Positions 1 to 6,021 of a stretch of 9,033 bases of DNA are shown here, piece after piece (the first letter of the stretch is position 1; every line of letters begins with the position of its first letter). Source of the stretch: an uncultured Opitutaceae bacterium. GTDB lineage: Bacteria > Verrucomicrobiota > Verrucomicrobiia > Opitutales > Opitutaceae. The notes beneath the pieces are model-generated. The model had not been told where the DNA came from. It did no database searches and saw only the letters and a program-made list of their open reading frames with translations. Location of the stretch: the NCBI GenBank assembly GCA_903885525.1, contig CAISJA010000034.1, positions 1-9,033 of the forward strand, given 5' to 3'. A program made the translations under genes and the position numbers.

Positions 1-142
1 CCATCTGGCCATCCCCGAAACGGATGCCGCCGCCCTCTGGCCCATCTACGACCAGTACCGCGAAAGCTTCGTCTCCCTCCGCGCCGACTGCTCGGCCAGT
101 CCCCTCCAAATCGTCGTCGAACAGATCACCCCGGCACTCTGA
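1..142 (+). CDS. 3' end of an unidentified protein (partial)
   Basis: Only the last 46 residues are present; the start lies outside the window. Reading from base 2, the frame stays open to TGA at 140-142. The tail contains a stretch reading LWPIYDQYRESF and ends in QITPAL. The codons carry G or C in the third position, as in the neighbouring genes, which is why I accept it as coding. The acidic/aromatic helix-like segment resembles helical periplasmic or regulatory proteins only in a general way, and I do not recognise the family. The next gene starts 31 bases after the stop on the same strand, so the two could be cotranscribed. It could also be read as the tail of some other helical protein, because too little is visible to assign a function. 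Confidence 0.6.
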   Translation, partial: HLAIPETDAAALWPIYDQYRESFVSLRADCSASPLQIVVEQITPAL

Positions 143-146
143 GCCC

Positions 147-164
147 GGGCGGGGCCATCCGCCC
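147..164 (+). other. small GC-rich hairpin between stop and next start
   Basis: GGGCGG at 147-152 and CCGCCC at 159-164 form a perfect 6-bp stem with a 6-base loop. It begins 4 bases after the stop of the partial gene and ends 9 bases before the ATG of the TPR-like gene. No T-run follows, so it is not a classical intrinsic terminator. It could act as a weak or U-less terminator, or sequester the start region of the next gene. Confidence 0.3.
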
Positions 165-173
165 CCACCACCG

Positions 174-1688
174 ATGAAAATCACCTTCCAACCTCCCATT
201 CCAGGACAAGCCGGGCATTCCCGGCTTTTTGGTCTGGCCGAGTGGAGGCCCGGCCGCGAGGCGGAGCCGGGCACGATCTTTCTGAACGGGCGCCGCCTGC
301 TGGTCCTGCTGGCGATCCTGGTCAGCCTGGGCTGGTTCGGCGGCGCGGCCGCAGTCTGGCAGCTGATGCGCTACCACGACTACCACTCCGTGGGCTACTT
401 CGATACCGTGCTGCCCTGGCGCTGGCGCCAGATCCCGCTCAGGCAGGCCGACGATCTCATGCTCCTGGCGCACCGCCAGACTCTGCAAACGGAGTACCTG
501 AAGGCTCTCTGGAACGCCAAGGCCGCCATCCGCAAGGATCCCCGGCGCCTCGACAGCTACGAGCTCATCGGCCTGATCTGCGCCCGCCACTGGCTCATGG
601 CCGACGCCCGCAGCTACCTGCAACAGGGCCTGGACCAGGGCGAGCCCACCCTGTCCTACCTGCAGCTGACACTCGAGGTCGCCCAGATTTCCGATGATCC
701 CGAGACTGTCCTGCAGCTCACGGATCGCTATTGGAAATCCGGCTGGAGGAGCTCCGATCCGGCCAGCCGCATGCTGCTCGCCAGCCAGCGCGCCCAGGCG
801 CTGCTCCAGCTCAAGCGCTGGGCCGAAGCCCTCGCCTGGACCCAGCAGTTGCGCCAGCAAAAGGAACAACCCATCGTGCTGGTGGACGTCGAGGCCTACG
901 CGCTGCTCCAGCTGGGCCGGCCGAAGGAAGCCCGCAGCCTGCTCGCCAACCTGCCGATCGACTTTGCCAAACAGCACAGCGGCATCATCCGGCTCATGGC
1001 CGAGGTTTACCACAACACCGGCGACATGAAGGCGTTCCGGCTCTCCATGCAGTATTATCTTCAGCAGGGAGGGAATCAACCGGCCCGCTACCTGGATATC
1101 ATGGGATACTGCCTCGACCAACCCGATCTGCTCGCCGATTTCAATATCGGGCTGGAAGCCTATTATGAGAAATTCGGCACGCAGGAGGATGTCATGGGCA
1201 CCTTGGCCGAATTCCTCCTGCGGCACAATTCCCTCCATGAGCTCGCCCGGTTGTACCAGTATGCGCAAAGCCATATGTTCCTGCCGGGCCTGATCGACAT
1301 CGCCTACGCCCAGTCCCTCCTCTTTGCCGGGCGCGAAGACGATGCCGCCACCGTGCTGAACCGACTGCCCAAATATCCGGAAAATTCGCCCCTCGGCACC
1401 CGCGTCACCCTCCTGCGCCGGCTCATGAATTCCCGGGCCACCGACCTCAGCAAGGCCGCGGTCCCGCTCACGGATTTCATCACCGCCCATCCGCTCCCGC
1501 TGGACGACACCCTCAGCCTCGTCGATCTGCTCAGCCGGCGCGGCCAGTATGATGATGCCGGCCGCATCCTCGACGCCGCCACCCGGAATTACGCCCACTC
1601 CCAACGGCTGAACGACCGCATCGAACGCTTCCATGCCGACCGCAAGGCCCTGCGCGAGGCCACCGGCCCCTCCGGCGAGAAACCCTGA
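174..1688 (+). CDS. membrane-anchored TPR-like helical repeat protein
   Basis: A 504-residue protein. After a short N-terminal segment of about 40 residues comes one strongly hydrophobic segment, roughly residues 42-64 (RRLLVLLAILVSLGWFGG region), preceded by Arg40 and Arg41. This reads as a signal anchor, with a large C-terminal domain probably in the periplasm. From about residue 95 to the end the sequence is a continuous series of amphipathic helices with TPR-type spacing, such as YLKALWNAKAAIRKDPRRLDSYELIGLI and AYALLQLGRPKEARSLL. TPR-like domains usually scaffold protein complexes; no catalytic motif is visible. I chose the ATG at 174 because the upstream in-frame ATG at 24 lies inside the preceding gene's reading frame and would add a Ser/Pro-rich, non-conserved-looking stretch. 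The partner and process are unknown. Confidence is high that it is a gene and moderate for TPR. Confidence 0.8.
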   Translation: MKITFQPPIPGQAGHSRLFGLAEWRPGREAEPGTIFLNGRRLLVLLAILVSLGWFGGAAAVWQLMRYHDYHSVGYFDTVLPWRWRQIPLRQADDLMLLAHRQTLQTEYLKALWNAKAAIRKDPRRLDSYELIGLICARHWLMADARSYLQQGLDQGEPTLSYLQLTLEVAQISDDPETVLQLTDRYWKSGWRSSDPASRMLLASQRAQALLQLKRWAEALAWTQQLRQQKEQPIVLVDVEAYALLQLGRPKEARSLLANLPIDFAKQHSGIIRLMAEVYHNTGDMKAFRLSMQYYLQQGGNQPARYLDIMGYCLDQPDLLADFNIGLEAYYEKFGTQEDVMGTLAEFLLRHNSLHELARLYQYAQSHMFLPGLIDIAYAQSLLFAGREDDAATVLNRLPKYPENSPLGTRVTLLRRLMNSRATDLSKAAVPLTDFITAHPLPLDDTLSLVDLLSRRGQYDDAGRILDAATRNYAHSQRLNDRIERFHADRKALREATGPSGEKP

Positions 1689-1718
1689 CCGGCGCGCTCC
1701 CTTTCGCCGGAGCGCCGG
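1689..1718 (+). terminator. imperfect GC-rich hairpin after the TPR-like gene
   Basis: CCGGCG plus CTCC (1689-1694 and 1697-1700) pairs with GGAG plus CGCCGG (1709-1718), leaving a 2-base bulge and an 8-base loop. It starts on the base after the TGA. No T-run follows, so it would be a U-less or Rho-assisted terminator, or an mRNA 3'-end stabiliser. The position supports a role at the transcript end; the mechanism is inferred. Confidence 0.4.
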
Positions 1719-1760
1719 GAGCCCTCCGAATCCCGCCGCGATTCGCGCTTTCCCCTTCCC

Positions 1761-1790
1761 ATCCGGATTTATCCGTGTAATCCGTGATCC
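1761..1790 (+). repeat. ATCCGTG short tandem repeat upstream of the 163-aa gene
   Basis: ATCCGTGTA (1771-1779) is followed directly by ATCCGTGAT (1780-1788). A related unit, ATCCGGATTT, comes just before (1761-1770). The array ends 15 bases before the ATG at 1806. From memory, similar degenerate ATCCGTGTAATCCGTG motifs occur widely between genes in Verrucomicrobia-like genomes; I have not verified this. Its function is unknown. Confidence 0.55.
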
Positions 1791-1805
1791 TCCCCCTCCC
1801 TCTCC

Positions 1806-2297
1806 ATGCCCAAAATCGAAGTCAGCCAGGTCGCCGAAATCCTGAAAAAGCACAAGCTGGAGCCTGCTCTCCTGCGCGAGATCGTGCAGGCCATGAACGA
1901 GGCCACCCAACCCGGGGCCGACGAGGACATCAAGCCGCCGGCCCTGAAGAAGCAATTCGTGGTGCTGCTCTCCGATCCGCTGGGCAAGCTGCCCCGGAAC
2001 GAGCTCGTGGGCTGGGTCGTGCAGATCCCGGAAAACGCCAGCCCCCACACCACCGCCGACCGCATTTTCAAGGGCGCCTACGATTACAACGCCTCCAAGC
2101 GGGGCCGCCTGCTGCCGGTGAAATCCGTGGGTGAAGCGCTCGAAAGCACCGGTGCCAAATTTTTCAAGGAATCCGAACTTTGGGTGAAAACCAAGCTGCC
2201 CGTCGCCGTGATGGTCACCGACAACGTACTCCCCAAGGACGAATTTAAGATCGAAAAAATCGACAAACGCCGCCGCGACGAGGCCGCGGACGAGTAA
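1806..2297 (+). CDS. conserved-looking hypothetical protein, 163 aa
   Basis: A soluble, highly charged protein with no signal peptide or membrane segment. The N-terminal third (residues 1-40) looks helical (VSQVAEILKKHKL, LLREIVQAMNEA). The middle, about residues 48-120, reads as a mixed alpha/beta domain containing FVVLLSDPLGKLPRNELVGW and HTTADRIFKGAYDYN. A further segment, about residues 125-150, carries LWVKTKLPVAVMVTDNVLP. The C-terminus is a lysine/arginine/acidic tail (KIDKRRRDEAADE). I recognise no catalytic signature and do not assign a family. The ATG at 1806 is the first start after the upstream repeat, and the N-terminus begins a helix immediately; no Shine-Dalgarno sequence precedes it. 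It is convergent with the DUF192 gene. Codon use is normal for the window. It may belong to a lineage-restricted family. Confidence 0.8.
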   Translation: MPKIEVSQVAEILKKHKLEPALLREIVQAMNEATQPGADEDIKPPALKKQFVVLLSDPLGKLPRNELVGWVVQIPENASPHTTADRIFKGAYDYNASKRGRLLPVKSVGEALESTGAKFFKESELWVKTKLPVAVMVTDNVLPKDEFKIEKIDKRRRDEAADE

Positions 2298-2383
2298 GGG
2301 GCGGCGGGCGGCAGGAAAATCCTCCTTCCCGGTCTAGATCCCCGGCCTCGGCCGGAGGCATCGCGTAAACTCCGCGGCAAGGT

Positions 2384-2419
2384 GTGGCCGGCATGGCGCT
2401 TGCGCCCCCCGTGGGCCAC
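2384..2419. terminator. nested hairpin between convergent genes (possible bidirectional terminator)
   Basis: An outer stem of GTGGCC (2384-2389) with GGCCAC (2414-2419) encloses an inner stem of GGCGC (2395-2399) with GCGCC (2402-2406). It lies between the stops of two converging genes, where a shared terminator would be expected. There is no T-run on either strand and the inner loop is very tight, so this is only a weak candidate. Confidence 0.25.
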
Positions 2420-2435
2420 CCTCGTCGCTTCGCCC

Positions 2436-2954
2436 TCACCTCAGGCCGGCCGCCTCGGGCTGCAGACCCCGGGCGCGCAGCGCCGCCGCGAGCGCCGCAA
2501 GATCGAGCCTGTCGCCCGGCTTCACCCCGTGGCTCCTGAACCAGCCTTGGTTCATTTCGAGGCAAAATTGGATCGAGCGGCTGTGCGAGGAGACCGGACG
2601 TTCGTCATGCGGATACATCGGATAGATCTCCTTCAATTCCCCGCTGGGATCGAAATATCCGATATCGAGGGGTATCTCCGTGTTGCGCATCCAAAATCCC
2701 ATCTGCTGCGCGCGGGTGAAGACAAATACCATCCCCTCTTCCGGTTCGAGCCGCGGCCGGAACATCAGGCCGTGCTGGAGCTCCTCCGGCAGGACCGCCA
2801 CCTGCATCTGCACGGCGCGGGAGCCCACCGTGATGGCAAAGTGGTCGCCCACGGTCTTGGACCGGTCGGCCGGGGCGGGACCACTCCCGCCACAGGCGGC
2901 CAGGAAGGCAAGGGCAAGGGCCCCGAGGAGGGAGAGGAAATAGCGGGAAAACAT
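2436..2954 (-). CDS. DUF192 family lipoprotein
   Basis: A 172-residue protein of the DUF192 family, small beta-rich exported proteins of unknown biochemical role. Residues 1-20 form a signal sequence (MFSRYFLSLLGALALAFLAA) ending in the lipobox LAAC, with Cys21 as the predicted lipidation site, so the product should be membrane-anchored facing the periplasm. A Gly/Pro/Ala linker follows. The DUF192 core runs from about residue 38 to 153 and has the expected landmarks: ELQHGLMFR (58-66), GMVFVF (74-79), FWMRNTEIPLDIGYFD (87-102) and LEMNQGWF (132-139). The length is normal for a lipidated member. The start at 2952-2954 places the signal peptide correctly, although there is no Shine-Dalgarno sequence. 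It is divergent from the M24 peptidase gene with only 56 bases between them, and convergent with the 163-aa gene. The family call is strong; the function is not known. Confidence 0.92.
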   Translation of the reverse strand: MFSRYFLSLLGALALAFLAACGGSGPAPADRSKTVGDHFAITVGSRAVQMQVAVLPEELQHGLMFRPRLEPEEGMVFVFTRAQQMGFWMRNTEIPLDIGYFDPSGELKEIYPMYPHDERPVSSHSRSIQFCLEMNQGWFRSHGVKPGDRLDLAALAAALRARGLQPEAAGLR

Positions 2955-3010
2955 TTTTGCGTTTTGTTCGGATTCATGGCTAGAGAGACCCTTTCAAAAC
3001 TCAATCCCTC

Positions 3011-4150
3011 TTGTCACCCGTGCGCTCCACGCCCCCGCCCCTCCTCTACACCGATACGCACAGCAGCGCCGACCTGCTCTATTTCGGCGGGGTCGAGGTG
3101 CATGATCCCTTCATCGCCTTCGCCGCGGGCAGCCGCAAAATCACGGTGCAAAGCGCCTTGGAATTCGGCCGGGTCAAGCGCACCGGCCGCTTCGGGGTGG
3201 TCCTCGCGCGCGAGGTCTGGCTCGACCGGGCCAGGACCCGCTACGGTGCCGACGCGGGCGTGGCTGAGCTCATTGCCTGCCTCGCCCGTGAATACGGCAT
3301 CAAACGCTTCCGCGTGCCCGACGACTTCCCCGCCTGGCTCTGGGCCAAGCTGCCCGGGCTCGGCGTCCGTCTGGAACTGGCCGGCGGCCTGCTTTTTCCC
3401 GAGCGAGAAATCAAGACCCCCCGTGAAGCCGCCGCCATCCGGGAAGGCAACCGCCTCTGCACCGTGGGTTTCACCGTGGCTGAAACCATCCTCCGCGCCG
3501 CCCGCATCAAGGGGCGCTCCCTCGTCTGGCGCGGACGCCCGCTCACCTCGGAAATCCTGCGTTTCCACGTCGAGACGGCGATCAAGGAGCAGGGGGGGGA
3601 TGCCCGCGACACCATTCTCGCCGGCGGCGACCAGGCCTGCGACCCGCACGAGCGGGGTTCGGGCCCGCTGCATCCGCACGAGCTGATCATTCTGGATATC
3701 TTCCCCCGCGTCCTCCAGACCGGCTACTATGGCGACATGACCCGCACCTATCTGAAAGGCCGCCCCTCCGCGGCCCAGCGCCGGCTCGTCGCGACCGTGC
3801 GCGACGCCCAGCGCGCCGCCCTACGCATGATCCGCGCCGGGGTGGACGGCCGCGATGTGCATGAGCTCGTGCAGCACGTCTTCATCACCGCCGGCTATGA
3901 GACGAAACGGGGCCGGCAGGGTGCCACCGGCTTCTTCCACGGCACCGGCCACGGGCTCGGGCTGGCGGTCCACGATCCCGGCCGGATCGGGCCCGTGTCC
4001 GCGATCCTCCGCAAAGGAGCCGTGCTCACCGTCGAACCCGGCCTGTATTATCCCGGCCTCGGCGGGTGCCGCTGGGAAGATGTCGTCCAGGTGGCCGACG
4101 GCAAGCCGCGCCCTCTCTCTTCTCATCCCTACGACTGGGAAATCCGCTGA
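3011..4150 (+). CDS. M24 family metallopeptidase (Xaa-Pro aminopeptidase-like)
   Basis: A 379-residue cytoplasmic protein with the creatinase / aminopeptidase P ('pita-bread') architecture. Residues 1 to about 130 form a small N-terminal domain; the catalytic domain covers about 135-375. All five expected metal ligands are present: Asp229 (LDIFP), Asp242 (YGDMTRT), His314 (HGTGHGLG), Glu342 (TVEPGLY) and Glu356 (RWEDVV). It should therefore bind two divalent metals and remove N-terminal residues, probably before proline. Where aminopeptidase P members usually have HE after the HGTGH helix, this protein has HD (321-322). The N-terminal domain is shorter than in E. coli PepP. The start is uncertain: TTG at 3011 is used here, but GTG at 3020 is equally possible. 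An in-frame TAG at 2981-2983 closes the frame upstream and no ATG follows it. The heptose kinase gene begins 17 bases after the stop, so the two are probably cotranscribed. Confidence 0.9.
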   Translation: MSPVRSTPPPLLYTDTHSSADLLYFGGVEVHDPFIAFAAGSRKITVQSALEFGRVKRTGRFGVVLAREVWLDRARTRYGADAGVAELIACLAREYGIKRFRVPDDFPAWLWAKLPGLGVRLELAGGLLFPEREIKTPREAAAIREGNRLCTVGFTVAETILRAARIKGRSLVWRGRPLTSEILRFHVETAIKEQGGDARDTILAGGDQACDPHERGSGPLHPHELIILDIFPRVLQTGYYGDMTRTYLKGRPSAAQRRLVATVRDAQRAALRMIRAGVDGRDVHELVQHVFITAGYETKRGRQGATGFFHGTGHGLGLAVHDPGRIGPVSAILRKGAVLTVEPGLYYPGLGGCRWEDVVQVADGKPRPLSSHPYDWEIR

Positions 4151-4167
4151 CCACGACCTCTCCCCGC

Positions 4168-5136
4168 ATGAAATCCCTCCTGAAGAAAATCTCCACCCTG
4201 CACGTCCTGGTCATCGGCGACGTGATGCTCGACCACTATATCTGGGGCGACACCGGCCGCATCTCCCCCGAAGCGCCGGTTCCGGTGGTGGACGTGCAGC
4301 GCGACAGCTACAGCGCCGGCGGAGCCGCCAATGTCGCGCTCAACCTCGCCTCGCTCGGTGCCAAGGCGACCATCGCCGGTTTCTTCGGGCGCGATGATGC
4401 CGGCAAGCGCCTCACCGGCATCCTCACCCAGCGCGGCATCGCCACTATCAGCACCCCCGGCACCGGCTCCACCATCGTCAAGACCCGCGTGCTCCTCCGC
4501 CGCCAGCAGCTCTGCCGCATCGACCGCGAGTCCCCCGTCCACGACTACGCCATCGAGACCGACCAGATCGAGCCCAGCTTTGAGAAGATCGTCCGGCAGG
4601 TCGATGCCGTCATTTTCTCCGACTACGCCAAGGGACTGCTCACCGACGAGCTCGTCGCCAAGGTCACCGGCCTGGCCCGCGAGCACAAGAAACTCATCGC
4701 CATCGATCCGAAGCCGCGCCGCAAGCTCAAGTTCTTCCAGCCCGACCTGATCACGCCGAACCGCAAGGAGGCCCTGCAGCTCGCCGGACTCGAGGCCGAA
4801 CCGCACCAGCCCTTCCCCGCCGCCGAGGTCTGCGCCCGCATCTACGAACAGTACCAGCCCAAGCACCTCGTCATCACCCTCAGCGAAGACGGCATGCTCC
4901 TCTCGCATCAGGGCAAGGCCGGACGGATCATCCCCACCATGGCCCGAGAAGTGTTCGATGTCTCCGGCGCTGGAGACACCTCCATCGCCGCCCTCACCCT
5001 CGCCCTCGCGGCCGGAGCCTTGCTGGAGGAATCCGCCCAGTTCGCCAACGCCGCCGCCGGTGTGGTCGTCGGCAAGCTCGGCACCGCCACCGTCACACCC
5101 AGGGAGCTGCTCGACTACGTCTCCACCGAGGAGTGA
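4168..5136 (+). CDS. hldA: D-glycero-beta-D-manno-heptose-7-phosphate kinase (RfaE1-type, stand-alone)
   Basis: A 322-residue PfkB/ribokinase-family sugar kinase. It uses ATP to convert D-glycero-D-manno-heptose 7-phosphate to the 1,7-bisphosphate in the cytoplasm, on the way to ADP-heptose for the lipopolysaccharide core. The family signature is clear: VIGDVMLDHYIWG (15-27) and RISPEAPVPVVDV (31-43), then the GGAANVA sugar-binding loop (51-57), SDYAKGLLT (151-159), DPK (180-182) and TPN (196-198). The PfkB signature FDVSGAGDTSIAA (263-275) carries the catalytic base Asp270. Many homologues have V where Ser272 follows GAGDT. The length matches domain I only: the fused cytidylyltransferase-like domain of E. 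coli HldE is absent, so a separate HldC/RfaE2 is needed. The ATG at 4168 is preferred because upstream starts fall inside the peptidase gene. The next enzyme of the pathway lies immediately downstream. Confidence 0.95.
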   Translation: MKSLLKKISTLHVLVIGDVMLDHYIWGDTGRISPEAPVPVVDVQRDSYSAGGAANVALNLASLGAKATIAGFFGRDDAGKRLTGILTQRGIATISTPGTGSTIVKTRVLLRRQQLCRIDRESPVHDYAIETDQIEPSFEKIVRQVDAVIFSDYAKGLLTDELVAKVTGLAREHKKLIAIDPKPRRKLKFFQPDLITPNRKEALQLAGLEAEPHQPFPAAEVCARIYEQYQPKHLVITLSEDGMLLSHQGKAGRIIPTMAREVFDVSGAGDTSIAALTLALAAGALLEESAQFANAAAGVVVGKLGTATVTPRELLDYVSTEE

Positions 5137-5329
5137 AACGAGGGGAAGGCCCGTTGGCGGAGGAGAGCCGCCAGTCCCGCCTCGTCCCTCCCGCGTCCAG
5201 GCCTCGTCCCCGCCGCATTCCCCTTCCTTCCCAGCCACCCCCATTCCGCCCGCATCCCGAATCGGGATTGACCGGAACCCGATAGCGCCCGATTCGCACT
5301 CCACTCCCGCCCGTCCGGGCCAACCAACC
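5137..5329 (+). promoter_or_regulatory. 193-base gap with hairpin and CCCGAT half-sites upstream of gmhB
   Basis: The gap holds two structures. A short hairpin has TGGCGG (5155-5160) pairing with CCGCCA (5168-5173) around a 7-base loop, about 18 bases after the kinase stop and without a T-run. Further on is a cluster of related hexamers. ATCCCGAATCGGGAT (5254-5268) is a 15-base palindrome around one central base. CCCGAT occurs again at 5278-5283 and 5288-5293, starting exactly 10 bases apart, and the last copy extends to CCCGATTCG (5288-5296), the reverse complement of 5258-5266. This arrangement resembles operator half-sites placed on one face of the helix. I see no convincing -35/-10 pair. 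A regulatory role is inferred. Confidence 0.4.
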
Positions 5330-5878
5330 TTGCCGATCGCACCCCACCACTCCCGCGCCCTCTTCCTCGACCGCGACGGCACCCTGATCGTCGACAAGGA
5401 TTACCTGGCGGATCCCGCCGGGGTGGAGCTGATCCCCGGCGCGGCTGACGCCCTGCGACGCGCCCGCGCCCTCGGCTACCGGCTGTTTCTCTTCACCAAC
5501 CAGTCCGGCATCGGCCGGGGCTACCACACGATCGAGGACACCCACCGTTGCCACGCCCGGATGGAGGAATTACTCGCCCTGCCCGCCCCCGTGTTTGACG
5601 GCATCTGCATCGCCCCCGAGGCGCCGGACCAGCCTTCGCGCTACCGCAAGCCCTCGCCCGCCTTCATCCACGAGACCATCGCCGCGCACCGGCTCGACCC
5701 GGCGCAATGCTGGATGGTCGGTGACCGCGAGAGCGACCTCGCGGCCGGCCGCAACGCCGGCATCCGCCTCGCCGCCGTCTGCACCGGCAAACTCAACGCC
5801 GCCGCCTGGCAGTCCCTCCCCCTCCCCGACCTCCACCTCTACCCCGACTTTCCCGCCTTCGTCGCCGCCCTCACCTGA
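5330..5878 (+). CDS. gmhB: heptose-1,7-bisphosphate phosphatase, HAD family (GmhB-like)
   Basis: A 182-residue HAD-IIIA phosphatase. It is predicted to remove the 7-phosphate (C7) from D-glycero-beta-D-manno-heptose 1,7-bisphosphate, the step after the kinase encoded just upstream. HAD motifs are complete: motif I LFLDRDGTL (11-19, nucleophile Asp14 and acid Asp16), motif II FTNQSG (55-60), motif III RKP (106-108, Lys107), motif IV GDRESD (131-136). Unusually, the loop before RKP (about 93-108) has a single cysteine, Cys93, and reads CIAPEAPDQPSRYRKP. The CxH...CxC zinc site typical of E. coli GmhB and HisB-N is missing. Start: the frame is open far upstream, but the TTG at 5330 is the only ATG/GTG/TTG between the kinase stop and motif I, and it gives a normal family length; no Shine-Dalgarno sequence precedes it. 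A related HAD phosphatase with another substrate is the main alternative; adjacency to the kinase argues for GmhB. Confidence 0.88.
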   Translation: MPIAPHHSRALFLDRDGTLIVDKDYLADPAGVELIPGAADALRRARALGYRLFLFTNQSGIGRGYHTIEDTHRCHARMEELLALPAPVFDGICIAPEAPDQPSRYRKPSPAFIHETIAAHRLDPAQCWMVGDRESDLAAGRNAGIRLAAVCTGKLNAAAWQSLPLPDLHLYPDFPAFVAALT

Positions 5879-5907
5879 AACATGTCATATAATAGATGAC
5901 ATGTTTC
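5877..5907. promoter_or_regulatory. AT-rich perfect 12-bp palindrome enclosing TATAAT
   Basis: GAAACATGTCAT (5877-5888) and ATGACATGTTTC (5896-5907) are exact reverse complements separated by 7 bases. The left arm overlaps the gmhB stop codon (5876-5878). TATAAT, a perfect -10 hexamer, lies at 5888-5893 in the spacer region, but I find no -35 hexamer at 16-18 bases on either strand. No T-run follows on either side, so it is not an ordinary intrinsic terminator. Its low GC stands out sharply from the surrounding DNA. It could be an operator over a promoter for fpg, a repeat-family copy, or an mRNA 3' hairpin. The symmetry is certain; the function is not. Confidence 0.55.
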
Positions 5908-6000
5908 CGGGAAGGGTGGCGGGAAATTTCGGCGGAACCCGCGCCCTCGGCCCGCCCTGGCGGCGCGTGACAGCGAGCTTGCTTCCTGCTTAAGCCTTGG

Positions 6001-6013
6001 TCCGCAAAGCGGA
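6001..6013 (+). other. small hairpin just upstream of the fpg start
   Basis: TCCGC (6001-6005) pairs with GCGGA (6009-6013) around an AAA loop. The stem ends 8 bases before the ATG at 6022, where a ribosome binding site would normally sit, and no Shine-Dalgarno sequence is present. It could influence translation of the glycosylase gene or be chance in GC-rich DNA. Confidence 0.25.
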
Positions 6014-6021
6014 TATTTTCC

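Noticed and set aside
126..2048. 640-residue open frame on the - strand
   Set aside because: It runs antisense to two genes with domain-like products. Its translation is Gly/Gln/Glu-rich without recognisable motifs, as expected opposite GC-biased codons.
2955..3010. divergent promoter pair between the DUF192 and peptidase genes
   Set aside because: The gap must hold both promoters or transcription starts, but I could not place a -35/-10 pair with good matches and 16-18 spacing on either strand. TTGAAA-like strings alone are not enough.
2382..3686. 434-residue open frame on the + strand
   Set aside because: It crosses the DUF192 gene antisense and then the peptidase gene in the wrong frame, and has no family signature.
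4958..5329. longer GmhB start inside or just after the kinase gene
   Set aside because: The upstream in-frame translation is Pro/Ser-rich and overlaps hldA; the only standard start codon in the gap is TTG at 5330, which gives the family length.
4129..5397. 422-residue open frame on the - strand
   Set aside because: It is antisense to the heptose kinase, whose motifs are unambiguous. The translation is Gly/Glu/Asp-rich low complexity.
5877..5907. LexA/SOS box upstream of the DNA glycosylase
   Set aside because: The palindrome arms do not contain TGTTC-N4-GAACA, the verrucomicrobial LexA consensus I recall, and the spacing differs.
5877..5907. intrinsic terminator of gmhB
   Set aside because: The stem is AT-rich and no T-run follows on either strand, so an ordinary Rho-independent terminator is unlikely.
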